Origin: Mesostigma viride
Lineage: Eukaryota > Streptophyta > Mesostigmatophyceae > Mesostigmatales > Mesostigmataceae
Reading direction: 5' to 3'
Assembly: GCA_009746045.1 (NCBI GenBank)
Contig: RPFO01000648.1
Location: 124,001-188,000 of the forward strand
DNA: 64,000 nucleotides
Shown here piece after piece: positions 32,481 through 42,826 of this stretch (positions are counted from its first letter, which is position 1; each line of letters opens with the position of its first letter). The position numbers and the translations under genes were made by a program. The notes below the pieces were generated by a model. That model saw only the letters and a program-made list of their open reading frames with translations, searched no databases and had not been told where the DNA came from.

Positions 32481-33049
32481 TGCCAGGTGACATGTTGCTG
32501 TGCGCACGTTGATCTGTACTTGGCATGTTCTTGACATGTATTACACGTTTATATCATGCATGGTGCGTGTTGGTCGCAATCAAGTGGCTGTGTTAGTGAT
32601 GTGCCATGTACATATTGTTCACCTTTCGTTCCATTTTTGAAATGTGCCAAGCAGTTTAGAGGTATGGTGTCATGGGGTTTATATCCATGTGCACTGCACA
32701 TCACAACTTTGTGGCATACCAGCAATGTCTACCTTACATGATGCATTCTGCTAGCAATGGTCACCACTCAGGCATTCACAATTCGCCAAGGTTTTGCGCA
32801 AGTCTATTTGTACTGATAGTTCTTGAGTTGCCTGCAAAGATCGAACATAATGTACCCTAGCTCCCAAGGGGAGCATCTTGGTTGTTAAAATTGTGAGAAA
32901 AAGAGCAAAAATGGTGACAAATGCTGGCAAATGTCACCATTTTGGGCTCCATATGACCTGAGTTTTTGCACATGACTATGGAGACCACGTGTCAGGTGCT
33001 GGCATGATGGCAACAACTTTGGGTGGCATTCTGACATTAAATAATGACT
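32481..33049. other. No gene; contains an inverted repeat
   Basis: The only structure noted is ATGGTGACAAATGC...TGTCACCAT at about 32914-32944, a hairpin similar to TGACAAATGCTA...TAGCATTTGTCA at 48112-48149. Confidence 0.4.
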
Positions 33050-33053
33050 TTAA

Positions 33054-34790
33054 CCCATAGTCCGGAAACAGTGTGATATATCGCACTCTTTGACAGTCAC
33101 CCGGTGGCGCGACGCTCGATTCCCGGAGCGCCGCGCCACCCGTGACGGAGGCAAGTTGTCCGGTGGGTCTGGGAACAATTAGGGACGAAGGTGATGCATA
33201 GGTTTGGGGGTAATATTCGCCATAGGGCTCCTGGTAATTACGTGTATTGAGAAAGTATAACGTGACTTTGGCGGGAATTTTTCACTGGCACACGCCCATA
33301 GCTTCGATATGGCTGCCAGCGTGCTGCTATCAAGGAAATTTTGCGTCTCGCGGCTTGTAATGGTTCAGAATGTTGCTCAGAATGATGATGGGTGATTTTC
33401 GTAGGTCAGGGGTGGCCAGATGTATAGCGTTGGGAAAATACAGGTAGGGAATTACTCATTTCTTGGTCATCAGTACCGGTCCGAGTTGAGTAATGGCATG
33501 TCATATTTCCATTTTCTTCTTATGGCCGGGCAGTCTGCGCCAGCCCGAGCACCCAATTTTGGTACGGGATATCGTCAGCAGCATCCCTGTGAATTCGGAT
33601 GCGTTTACAGGTCATCTCTGCACAGAACATCAACCTGGTTATTATGGTGGATGCATGCATTATGCGGCTATGGCGGCCTATGCCTGGAAAGCATTAGCCC
33701 GTGTGAGATATGAGTTACTAGGGTTGGGCTACTCGGTTCCCGGGACGACCGAACCTCATTCCGAGTACTCTTCAGGTCACCCGGTACCGAACCCCAGACA
33801 TGCTCGGATCCCGCCAAGGTCGCCAGTACCCGATAGCGAGTGTGTTCAGGTTGGTGCGGTCTGACCGAACCCTGTACCGAGTAGTATGTGAACGTGAATG
33901 GGTACCGAATATACCACCATCTGGACGTACATTCGTAGGTTTGTGAGCTCCATGATTATCCATCAGATCCTACAATGAACAACTTCAATTCGCCGCATCG
34001 CGCCGTGACTCCCTGAACCGTTGAGCTGGACGCTCACAGCCTCGATCGAGAGTCGATGCCGCGAAACTTTCCAGCAGCCAAGCTAATTCTGCCAAGAGAT
34101 TACACTGTCAATTGAACCATCCCGGCGGGCCAGGACGGCAAAACCTATCCTATATTCGATACGCAAGTGCTCCAAACCAAACAACAAACCAGGGGTGCCA
34201 GTACCGAATACCAAGTATGTTCGTATCTGCCCAATAGGACCGGTACCCGATACCGGTACTAGTCGGTGCTGCTCAAGGTCACCGGCACCCAGACATGTTC
34301 GGGTGCATGCCGGTAATCGCCCGTAACGGGTACCGGCCCAACCGAGTAGCCCAACCCTAGATATGAGGGTCCCGGCCAGCATAACCCGGAAAGGTCGTGA
34401 TCGAGCCAGGTACGGCAACGTGTTTGCATGTCGTTTGCACGGGAATCTGTCGTTTATACATCCTTGTTTCACGAGTGTATCAGTGCCTCTTGCAGCAGGT
34501 TTCCATGCCCGCTGTATGAGTGCTATTAGCCCCAAATCTACTCAGTTTGCACATGGCGTTTCTTTGGTGGATGCCATTCCGTTAGTGATGGTGTAGTAAC
34601 TTCTTTGTTTCCCAGAACTTTTGACAGTCCTATGTGGCTGTATATATTGCATGTGCCATTTCATGGATGGCTCCTTATGCGCGCGTAACCCACACACGTA
34701 AGTGAGCGCGTTATGTAGGTCAGATGGGCTATCCGTGCGGTCTGACCCAAGGAAAGCATGGCAGCACTATCCGATGAAATTGTCCAATGT
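33054..34790 (+). mobile_element. Family A TTAA-type element, copy 3 (interrupted)
   Basis: It begins TTAA (33050-33053) then CCCATAGTCCGG and a hairpin AGTGTGATATATCGCACT. It aligns with 62709-63760 through its length except for a hAT MITE at 33719-34359. The sequence departs at about 34790; the next family A block ('cctgaaaatgattgtctt...aaatatcttgcaaagc') reappears at 35300-35412 after about 500 bases of YR-element end sequence. Confidence 0.65.
33719..34359. mobile_element. hAT-type MITE 3, 8-bp duplication GATATGAG
   Basis: Termini are TAGGGTTGGGCTACTCGGTT and its inverse. GATATGAG occurs at 33707-33714 and 34360-34367; four extra bases (TTAC) separate the left duplicate from the terminus. 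The sibling family A copy reads straight through ('gtgtgagatatgagggtcccgg' near 63342), which is the empty site. The interior has repeated GGTACCGG-like motifs and no transposase. Confidence 0.85.
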
Positions 34791-34799
34791 TAATAAATA

Positions 34800-35295
34800 T
34801 TGAGATTGTGCTGTCGTCGCCCTTGTGAAAAGAAAAGAGGTCGTCGGACCTTAGCTAGGCGGGTTTGTTTTTCTCTTTTTTTCGTGTCACGCAGCCTCGG
34901 CCCGGACGGCATTTTTTCGCCACGCAAATGTTGCGTCTAAACAAATGACGCAATGCACCAGCGTTCTAATTGCCGGCAGCTTACGTAAGGCTGCCGGGGC
35001 TATTAGGTCACTTATTGCGTGAGAGAAAGAATCTAGATCTAGTTAATCACTACACCATTAACAAAGAAACCTAAAGACAGTGGCAGGTTTATATCTCAAC
35101 GTAGCTCCTGCCACCTGGCCAGGAAAAACTGGACAAATCTTTGGCCACTAACGATCCGGATCACTGGGCCGCACCAGCCTCAAAAGGTATGTCACGTGAA
35201 CCCTATGAGCTATACATTGCTATAGCGGCTACCCTTCCATCTCACTATAAAGAAACTTTGTTCAGAGAACCATGATTCCTGACCCTCCCAGTAGG
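34800..35295. mobile_element. YR-element end fragment (B-type terminus)
   Basis: It ends CTATAAAGAAACTTTGTTCA then GAGAACCATGATT, resembling the ends at 36165, 41415, 56461 and 60731 (...TTCAGAGAA--CCGATT). It interrupts family A copy 3. The remaining sequence has no coding frame. Confidence 0.45.
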
Positions 35296-35299
35296 TATT

Positions 35300-35412
35300 A
35301 TTATCTAAGGGGCTTTTGCTTACCTGAAAATGATTGTCTTTATCCAATTTTGACAGTAAATATCTTGCAAAGCTCCTCACGGACTCATGATATTATTATT
35401 GCCTATTCTTTG
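35300..35412 (+). mobile_element. Family A copy 3, continuation
   Basis: Contains 'ttacctgaaaatgattgtct' and 'agtaaatatcttgcaaagc', shared with 63840-63900 and 47885-47935. It is cut at about 35412 by the next YR terminal repeat. Confidence 0.55.
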
Positions 35413-35429
35413 TTTGTGTAGTGTTTATC

Positions 35430-36165
35430 ACTAAGCTCCCAAGAAGATCAGCATTTGATTGAAGACAATAAGTGGAGCCCAGCCACAAATGCAGCAGTTA
35501 ACAGTGGCCATAAGGTCTCTCAATCCGCACGCGGAAGCAAGAAGCCTCCAGGGTGGGAGGGAGGGAAGAGAAATGTCAATTGCGGATAATTGCCAGCCTA
35601 GCTTGCTTAAGGCATGGTCCGCCGACACACAAGCTGACATCATCCTAAATTAAGTAACACCAGCATGCGTCACACGCCGGCCTGAACAGTGCTGAAAACG
35701 CCACTACAAACAACGTGGCCACGCACTCCCAGGCTAGTGCGTTAAACGTACAGGTAGTTGTACAAGGTTCTCAAGACTGACACCATAAAACTCGCCCATC
35801 GTTCCCTTGGGCCAGTTTGAATCCACTATACAATCATTAATCACCACTCTCTAAGAAAACCAAATCAGTCAAATCTATTTGTTAAGCAACCAGCCGACCG
35901 TACAGGTCTCCAGCTTATCTCAGCCGGTGCAACCAAATACGAATTTTTGCAAGCAAGTCGTATAAAACCTACAATTAATTTTCTCGGACCACCAACCCTT
36001 ATAAACAACCAGGTCATCCAAGGCAAATTCAAGCGAGCATGAAACCCTTTGTACAGATCGAATTCGTCAGCCCATGTCGCAGACAGCCTTCCACATGCAG
36101 GCCAAGGCATAGCGGCCCTATCTTTCCCGCATGCGTTAATTAAACTATATTCAGAGAAAACCGAT
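35430..36165. mobile_element. YR-element terminal repeat (A+B), sibling of 58400-59164
   Basis: The A part starts 'cactaagctcccaagaagat' and 'caataagtggagcccagcc'. The B part runs to CTATATTCAGAGAAAACCGA, with TT closing. The same 740 bases occur at 58400-59164, and the B part alone at about 47281-47880. After 36165 the A start repeats ('aagatcactaagcttccaag'), then breaks. This is the B1-A2 junction expected in split-direct-repeat elements. Confidence 0.65.
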
Positions 36166-36214
36166 TAAGATCACTAAGCTTCCAAGAAGACCAGCACAAT
36201 AGTAACCCCGACCT

Positions 36215-36550
36215 TTTTTTTTTTTTTTAATGATAAACCTGATAAACTCCTGATAAAACTGATAAAATCTCGATTAAAAAAATCCTGATGACTGATAAAA
36301 CCTGATAAATCCTGATAAATCAGCGCATTATCAGGACCTCATGCCTGATAAATACTGATAAATCCTGATACCTGCCTGATACTAACTTTTTCGCATAAGT
36401 TTTATCAGGATTTTATCAGGAGCATGAAGCCAACCTGATAAAACTGATAAAAGGCACTGATAAACAGCACGGCACTGATAAAACTGATAAAGGCAACTCA
36501 TGGCACTGACAAGCTGATAAAGGCAACACACGGCACTGATAAAGGCATGA
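36215..36550. repeat. Cluster of CTGATAAA words in both orientations
   Basis: About 20 copies of CCTGATAAA or ACTGATAAA, with TTTATCAGG in inverse near 36400-36420, irregularly spaced. It lies between YR-element ends and the recombinase gene. It may be the remains of a MITE or a protein-binding array. Confidence 0.7.
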
Positions 36551-36685
36551 CATTCACAGCATGAGACAAGGAACGGCATTTCTATTAACCGTGGAACTCC
36601 AGGGTAACCAGACTCTTTATTTAAACAATAAATAGAGCACATCGGGAAGTGGCCCTCAACTGGCCATCCTTACCCATGGGAACAC

Positions 36686-37745
36686 TTAATGCCCAAAAAA
36701 ACTAGCATTACCTTTACATCCCTCCCTGGCGACCCAAGCCAGGGGCAAAACAAAAACCGTTTGACGCATAAGACAAGAGTGAAGGGAACTTAATTGACAA
36801 GATTGAAGGGAACCTAAAAAAGGAAGGGAGGGCAGAGACTGGACGCTCCGCCACATGTGCGGGGGGCAGGCGGCGATAGCCCGAACCAGGGCGTCAGGAG
36901 GCGCGAGGGCCAAGCTCCGGTGCAAACCAACATAGTGGGCGACAGTTTTGCTGCTGCGCCAGCAACCCGGATGCTGAATATCAGCCATGCTGCTCTGCCG
37001 CAAAAAATCATAGGTAGCCCCCCCATGCCGGGCCCATGAATGGTAAACACCGTGTCAACCCCCAAAGCCTGCGTGGCCTGATGCCAAACCCGGCTGAGCT
37101 GGGCATAACCGTAAGGGAACACCCGTTCCCATGCCGCCTTGCCACTCATATAAGCCCGCAAGAGGGTCTCAGACATGACATCCTCGACCACCACAGACTG
37201 CACCTCCCCCTTAGCCGTCTTAGCTGACATCAGCAACAAGGCGCCCCGCTGCGAACCCCGCAACCGGACATCAGGCTGCAAGCGCACATGGCCGACCAAC
37301 AGGTTGAGCGCCTCCGATACCCGCAGGTATTGTTGGAAAATAACGATGACCATCATAGCCGCACGAGGCTGCCGCTGAAGCACCATAGGACAAGCAAGCG
37401 CAAACGCAGCCTCCCATGGAATGGGGGGGGGGCACGAGGGGTGCCAACGTGCGCCAGCCAGCCAAAACACTTCGTGCCAAGGCCCAATCCCGCACCTCCC
37501 GGGGAAAGTACAAATTCAGGCCCATAAGCGCATTGACACACAACTGGCGGCTGTAACACCGTGAGTGCGCCCAAGCGACATACTCGCAATAGTATTCCTC
37601 TATCGTCAAGCCGCGCAACAAGCTGCCAACCCGACCCCGCCGGCTCGCCCACCATGCGAAAAAGGACCTAAGACCCGATGGTAAACCATCAAAGTAGCCG
37701 GCTTCACCTTGCCCTCAAGAAGGGTCAAGTAGCTAGCGCCAAGCC
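36686..37745 (-). pseudogene. Tyrosine recombinase of the YR retroelement (two frame changes)
   Basis: The N-terminal core-binding part reads ATLMVYHRVLGPF and then GLTIEEYYCEYVAWAHSRCY. The catalytic part has IFQQYLRVSEALNLLVGHV (catalytic Arg), then MSAKTAKGEVQS (Lys). After a single-base frame change near 37010 it has HG-P, RHGGATYDFLRQ (the H-x-x-R-H box), and GCWRSSKTVAHYVGLH, in which the nucleophile Tyr is encoded at 36932-36934. All expected catalytic residues (R, K, H, R, W, Y) are therefore present at DNA level, in three frames. The enzyme would integrate a circular DNA copy without making target duplications. The last frame ends at 36686. Confidence 0.8.
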
Positions 37746-38376
37746 GAGGCCCGGGATTGGGATGAACACCCTCGCGAGTCAAATCGCGGACCCACCCGGC
37801 CACCGAGGCAGCCATGGAAAGCCCCCGCGAAGGCCCATCCGCAGGCTGAAGCTCACTTGGCGTCCAGACCCATTGTGAGCGGCTGCCGGTGACCAACGTA
37901 AGAGCGCACAACCGGCGGCATTGCTTGTTTAACCGGTAAGAAGAGGAACGCCCTTTAGCCAAGCAGCCCAAAGCGGCAGTGGAGTCCACTAACCTCACCA
38001 CCCGCTTACCCCATGTTCCGAGGTTCCGGGCCGAGCGCTCCACCCCCTTCACAGCGGCCCGCACTTCCTTCTCGTTGATGTGCATGGTCGAATCGCGCCA
38101 GCGACTCTTGATCCCTACGCGCCATCGCCCGTGGATGATGGCTTTTTCCGCGGCCTTGGTCAAGGGTCTAGGCCCGGCATACATGGCCTCACCTGGGGTG
38201 AGGAGGGTTGGGTAACCCCGCACCTCCCGGGCCCGAGCTAATTCCGTCACCTCAGCTGGGGCCATCTCAGCGTAGACAACCCCCTGCCCAAAACTAGACG
38301 CATCCGAGGCCACCACCACCGGAGCCAGGGCAGCCCCCGGTCCACACGGAGCATGGGGGCCAACGCCATGGCACAC
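37746..38376 (-). CDS. RNase H domain of the YR retroelement, ending in a 2A-like motif
   Basis: The frame shows VVVASDASSFGQGVVYAE (first Asp), HINEKEVRAAVKGVERSA (Glu), VRLVDSTAALGCLAKGRSSS (Asp) and WVWTPSELQPADGPSRG (the 'w-pse-n-AD--SR' end). This is the RNase H arrangement of DIRS elements. Shortly after comes DLTREGVHPNPGP. The start listed is the first Met in frame; the domain is a continuation of RT by one frame change at about 38300. Confidence 0.8.
37747..37785 (-). other. 2A-like motif GVHPNPGP
   Basis: DLTREGVHPNPGP ends in the NPGP signature of ribosome-skipping 2A peptides (consensus D-x-E-x-N-P-G-P). The upstream Asp and Glu are replaced by Gly and His, a variant I associate with 2A-like sequences of other retroelements. 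Its position between RNase H and recombinase would separate the two proteins. Activity is unproven. Confidence 0.5.
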
Positions 38377-39893
38377 TCGAGCTCATCGCGCACACCTTGC
38401 CACAAAGGTCGCGTTCGCTGGCCCCACCCCTTGAGGTTGATGAACTTAAAACTCTGCTGCCATATGGACAAGCAAGTGCGGCTGAGCATCTGCAGCCACA
38501 CCCACCGGCCCACGACGGCCGCCAGCGCCTCAGCGGTAGCGCGTCCCCTCTCGAGGAGTACACGAGTGTGCGCAACCACAAGGGTGAGCTGCTTAGCTGT
38601 CGGCTCCAACACCCCATCCCGCCGGTGAACAACACCCAGAGCTTCTAGCTCGTCCTCCCCCTCCGGGCTAGCCATGATCGTCTTGTCCTTGGAGGGCACA
38701 AGGTTGTTAGGCGCGTACCCGTCTTCAATAGCACTCGCGATTAAGCGATTCACCGCCTCGCACGTGCGCCCATTGCTGACCACCAGGTCATCAATAGTGA
38801 TGGATACCATAGGGGCAGGGGGGTCCTCAAGGTCGATTTGCATCTCCCTCGTGCTCTCCTCCTTGTACTCGATGGCTAGGGCGGTTGGGTTACCCCATGC
38901 ATTCCGAAGCACGGTCAGCTCCCCTACACTTGTGAGGCGGTTCACCTGCCGTCTAGGATCCAAAGCGCCCGTGGCATAGAGGACCATCTCATGGATGGCT
39001 TCCCCTAGCGCTACAGCGTGGGAGTGCCCCATGGCCAGCACTTTCAGCACTGGCCACACCCTCCTCCGCCGCCCCGGCAGCCCGACATCGGTGGACCACA
39101 CATCAGGTAGCCCTTGATAATCCCACCACCACTCCGGCACTTGGATGGTATAGTAATACGAGACCAGATCGCTCTTGGCCGTGTAGCACCGACCCTTGAT
39201 ATAGACCTCCGAGTATATGCCCAGGTGGGGTAACACCGTCTTAGGGGGGTCCACCCACAGTGCGTTCCCCAACTTCTTATTCACAATGAGCCTTAACTCC
39301 CCCACTCCTTTGGCCACCCCAAAACATCCGTCTACCCACTTTGGCCGCGTCTCTCGGAACTCCACCATCCCCACGTCCGCTGCCCTCCCCATCAACTTGC
39401 CCCACTCCGCCATGGTGCACCCTCGGCTGGGGGCAGGTACATTCCAATACCTCGCACTGGCAGCCACCTCCGGCTTGATGCAGTTGGCTCGCTCGCGTAC
39501 ACCTCTCGCCAACTAGGTCGTAGCGCCAGCAAATCCAGCAGCTTCGCCTTTCCTGCCACCTCGCGCTTCGGCAGACTCACCCGCTCCGCCACAAGTTGTT
39601 CATACTTATTACATTTCCCATAGATTAGATCACTTCCTTCTGCGGGGCCTGTCGCAACGCCGGTTACGCGGCGACTGTACCACTCGCAGTGCTTCTTGAC
39701 CCTTTTCAGGGCCTCCGCCGTTCCTCTGGAGCACGCGCCTCCAGATTTAGGCGGAGGGTCTGCCCCCCCGTGCCATAGCCAATTCAACCACGTAATCACC
39801 TTGTGTTGTAGAGTGAAGGTCCGGCGGCGGCGAGTTGCACGCTGGCGTCTGCGTGCTGACCTCACTCTCCCCCACGTAGTGCTTAGAGGCATT
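38247..39893 (-). CDS. Reverse transcriptase of the YR retroelement
   Basis: The frame at 39512-38247 has GVAKGVGELRLIVNKKLGN (motifs 1-2), YTAKSDLVSYYYTIQVPEWW (motif A, catalytic Asp), AMGHSHAVALGEAIHEM (motif B) and MVSITIDDLVVSNG (motif C with the Asp pair), then LVPSKDKTIMASPEGEDELE and LGVV (motifs D/E). An upstream frame (from MPLSTTWGRVRSARRR near 39893) is joined by a frame change near 39500. RT would copy element RNA. The preserved 421-codon frame suggests the element moved not long ago. Confidence 0.8.
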
Positions 39894-39939
39894 GTAGGAA
39901 GAGGCAGTGGGAAGGGGGAGCGGTTTACCCTTTCGGTGT

Positions 39940-40975
39940 TTACTTGGTTTGCTGGGCCTTGCCCAGCTTCTCCATCATCGTGGCGCTTTGCAGGGCCATC
40001 TTCATGGCCGGGTTGCTCACCAAGGAGGCATCTTCCTTGAGAGCAAGGAGGTGGCCAGCCACCTTCCACCCTCCTGACCCCTGGCTCTCCACTAGGAGCA
40101 TGCTGCCACCACCCTCATGAGATACTCTACCCCAGCCAACTCCCCGGCTGCCGGCCCCAACTCCTTGAAGAGTGTGTCCATGGCCAGGGCGATGTTCATG
40201 ACCACCTTCCTGCTTTCCTGGTTCCTCCACCCCCTTGGCGAGTAGCCATGATCCAACTCTTTATCCCCCCTCCATTGTCGTTGGCATCCTCGAGCACCTC
40301 GGGGAGCACTCTCTCTTGCAGCCTCCAATTCACCACTTGTGCTCGAGTGGGCAGCGTCACCCCTTTGGTCTTTTTCGGCTTCCTGGAAGCCCCATCCGCC
40401 CCTGCCAGCGCATCCTTCAATTTCGTCAGGAAATCCGCTTCCTCGGACTCCTCCTCCTCCTCCTCTACTTTGCCCGCCTGCCCCTGCTTGCCAATAACGG
40501 CCGCCAGCTCCAAGAGCTGCTCCCTCATATCCCCCGCGGCCTTTCCCTTGCTCGGGGCTGGGCTTCCGACTTTTTTCGTCCCCTTTTTCGCCCCTTTCGT
40601 GGGCCGGTGTGGTGGCTGCACCTCCTCTTTGTCCGAGTCCGCCAAGTCCCGGGCGCTTTGGAGGGCTGCCACCAGCGCTTCGTTTGGGTCCGCTGCTGCC
40701 AGAATTTCAGGCCCGTCCACGTGGTCGACCAGCAGCCCAACGACGGACTCCAGCTGGGCCGCAGACCACCGGCTGACAGTAGCCGCCTCAAAGGCAGCGA
40801 GCACCTCAGGCAGGCACGAGCAAGTGGAGAGCTCCTGATGGAGCCTTTTCTTCTGCGTCGGCCAGGTTAGTCGGCCCTTTCCCGTTTGTTTAGTAGCTGT
40901 CGGCACCTCGGGATTAGCTTTCGCTAATTGCTTCCCAGCACCTGTCGAACCTGGCTTCTGCCCGGGCTTCGGCAT
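39940..40975 (-). CDS. Gag-like ORF of the YR retroelement
   Basis: The 260-codon frame starts MPKPGQKPGSTGAGKQLAKA, has a helical stretch (LPEVLAAFEAATVSRWSAAQ), a Lys-rich segment, an acidic run of Glu, and DFLTKLKDALAGADG. After a frame change it continues KVVMNIALAMDTLFKELG and MKMALQSATMMEKLGKAQQ to a stop near 39940. There are no zinc knuckles. Gag identity is by position (first ORF of the element) and composition only. A 211-codon frame on the opposite strand is a shadow. Confidence 0.55.
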
Positions 40976-41159
40976 CCCAGCCGCTTTGCAGAAAGGAATT
41001 CCGGGCGTCAGGTATGCTGCCCCTGACCCCTGTCGCCGCCTTTTTTAAAACAAAAGAGACCGCCATGAGCTAGGTGAGCAAGCTTTTATCGTGTTTCAAG
41101 GCCAACGGCTCTCTACCAACGGCCAGATTCCGGCAACGGCCTCTAAACATTTTTAGCCG

Positions 41160-41415
41160 TCAAGTTTTACTTCAGATATTGCTTGTTGCAAACCCGTCCA
41201 CAATCACAGATCTGTTCGGAGAACCTAGACGCAAAAATCCGTCAAGGTAAGCAGCACCCCGTCAAGGTATGGGCCGCAACAATTAGGCCATATCATCCGT
41301 AATACTCGTACACTAGAAGCCTAATCAACCTTATTACGATCACATCACCCAGCTCTATTTCACCTAGCATCAGCGGCTCCCCTTCCGTATCACTATAAAG
41401 AAACTATGTTCAGAG
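41160..41415 (-). repeat. Outer (B-type) end of the YR retroelement
   Basis: Ends 'tatcactataaagaaactat' then GTTCAGAGAACCCCGAT. The last 50 bases resemble the fragment ending at 35290 and, more loosely, the termini at 56461 and 57844. Confidence 0.5.
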
Positions 41416-41423
41416 AACCCCGA

Positions 41424-41536
41424 TACTTTTTATGTGCAAACCTTTTGGCTAAGGTTAGCGCATACTCTTACATCCTGCGCAAGATGTATATAAGAATATG
41501 CGTTAACCTTAGCCAAAAGGTTTGCACATAAAAAGT
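41424..41536. mobile_element. 113-bp foldback hairpin (tiny MITE)
   Basis: A left arm of about 50 bases starting ACTTTTTATGTGCAAACC is repeated inverted up to 41536 with few mismatches; the loop is under 10 bases. It lies directly outside the YR element end. A second perfect hairpin, GTACAAGC-GTTA-GCTTGTAC, overlaps its edge at 41535-41554. Confidence 0.7.
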
Positions 41537-41554
41537 ACAAGCGTTAGCTTGTAC

Positions 41555-42085
41555 AACTGTAAGACATGCCAAACTGCAGCTAATGGTTGCAGGCTCCAGT
41601 GTTTGAATATTCGTTATTCGGTATCCGGTATACGGTGGGGCCCTACCAAAAAATTCGGTAAGTATCCGTTAAGTATTCGATATTATTCGGTACCCCTGGT
41701 TTTAGTGCTTTTTAGGGGCCTTGAGGGGTTGTATAATGTCCATAATGATGTGGTATTGAATGAATCCACATCATTTCCATGCGTTTGGCTACCTAATGGC
41801 GTTGTTGTCATGCACCAATGGCCGGAGCCATACTGCTTGGCACCCTCATCGAGTGATGGTAAGGTAATGGCCAGCCATACCTTGTGTTTATTACTGCATG
41901 ACCTTAAATAGTGACAAGTAATCAAAGCACATATATGTAAAGGCAGGAAATTACCAAGCAATAAAAGGGCCATGCACTGGCATTCATGATTCATTGGTTA
42001 ACTGCACCAGCAACTAAGCAAGCACTTTTGCGCGCAGGTCCGAGGGTGGCAGCCTAGCACCACAAAGCAGGTTACCGCATTGATA
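41555..42085. other. No gene; repeats of ATTCGGTA-like words
   Basis: 41610-41700 contains ATTCGGTATCCGGTATACGG and related words, reminiscent of hAT MITE interiors but without identifiable termini. No supported gene. Confidence 0.4.
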
Positions 42086-42625
42086 TGACGAGAGAGACTA
42101 TGTGCTGGCTGTAGGCAGGTTCTCCAGGTACAAGGTCATGGTGCAACTTGAGCGCAAGTTGAAGGAGGACCTTTTTGATGCACTGTGTCTCATCAGGTCC
42201 AAGTTTGGTGTGGTGTCTGTGCTCGAGTGTGACCAGCAGTTTGAGTGTTGTATTGGTGAGCAGGGTGTGGGGAAGATAGAACTTGCTGGGGTAGCTGACC
42301 ACGAGCACCAAGGTCTTGTGGAGCAACACATACAGACATGCAAGCAGGTGATGGCATGCATGGAGAAGGTGAGGGCAGGCTCGTACCGGAGAGGCTGGTG
42401 ATCTGCAGTGAGGTAGAGCAATGTCTCAACAACCGTGTTATGGTCAAGGTGTTGGGTGGGCAGGTGGCAGTCACGCCTAAGGGAGTGGAGATGGGCTTGT
42501 TGTCACCTGAGGCCGTGGAGGAGTACAGGGACTATTTGAGCGATCGTTACGTGCGCATGGTAGCGATGGACCTGCGACATGGACAAGTGTATGTGCCGTG
42601 TGTGAACGGCAGGGTCTGGGCCTAG
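42086..42625 (+). pseudogene. Copia integrase, C-terminal half (element 2)
   Basis: The frame reads YVLAVGRFSRYKVMVQLERK, matching the region after the first catalytic Asp of integrase (that Asp position is Gly here). It then has SVLECDQQFECCIG (second Asp), DHEHQGLVEQHIQTCKQVMA (the Glu region) and, after a frame change near 42400, VEQCLNNRVMVKVLGGQVAV and TPKGVEMGLLSPEAVEEYRD. These correspond to LDQQFTCL, ERQGIIERAIRSIK, LCQVLNRRPLMKTPQG and TPDGLHAGIYPPEVLALYN in element 1. Confidence 0.75.
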
Positions 42626-42826
42626 GCGGAGGGCAATAATGGAAAACGGGGTCTACGGAGAGGTCCCGGTGTGGTTCAGGAGATTGATCCTGATCACATG
42701 CTTGCTTCGGTAGCGCTAGAGGACAGCCGCTAGGACAAGCTGCTAGCGTGGAAACACCTGCGCCCCTACTATGACGGGCTGGGGCCGCCAGACCAAACCG
42801 CTGAGGAATGTGTTAGGGACCCCAGT

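Larger units (their letters stand above)
36600..41415 (-). mobile_element. DIRS/Kangaroo-like YR retrotransposon
   Basis: On the minus strand, in order: gag-like frame (40975-39940), RT (39893-38247), RNase H (38376-37746), a 2A-like motif, and tyrosine recombinase (37745-36686). RT and RNase H followed by a tyrosine recombinase instead of a DDE integrase defines the DIRS order of retroelements. The right end (41160-41415) finishes GTTCAGAGAACCCCGAT. An A-type end resembling 'tttaaacaataaatagagc' lies at about 36620-36645. Typical split direct repeats are not intact around this copy, so the termini are uncertain. Confidence 0.8.

Noticed and set aside
36215..36550. CRISPR-like array of CTGATAAA words
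   Set aside because: Words are 8-9 bases, irregularly spaced and in both orientations, in a eukaryotic context. Not a CRISPR.
40235..40870. 211-codon plus-strand frame opposite the YR element gag
   Set aside because: Mirror of a Lys/Glu-rich coding stretch (Ser/Leu/Phe-rich output), with no motif and wrong orientation for the element.
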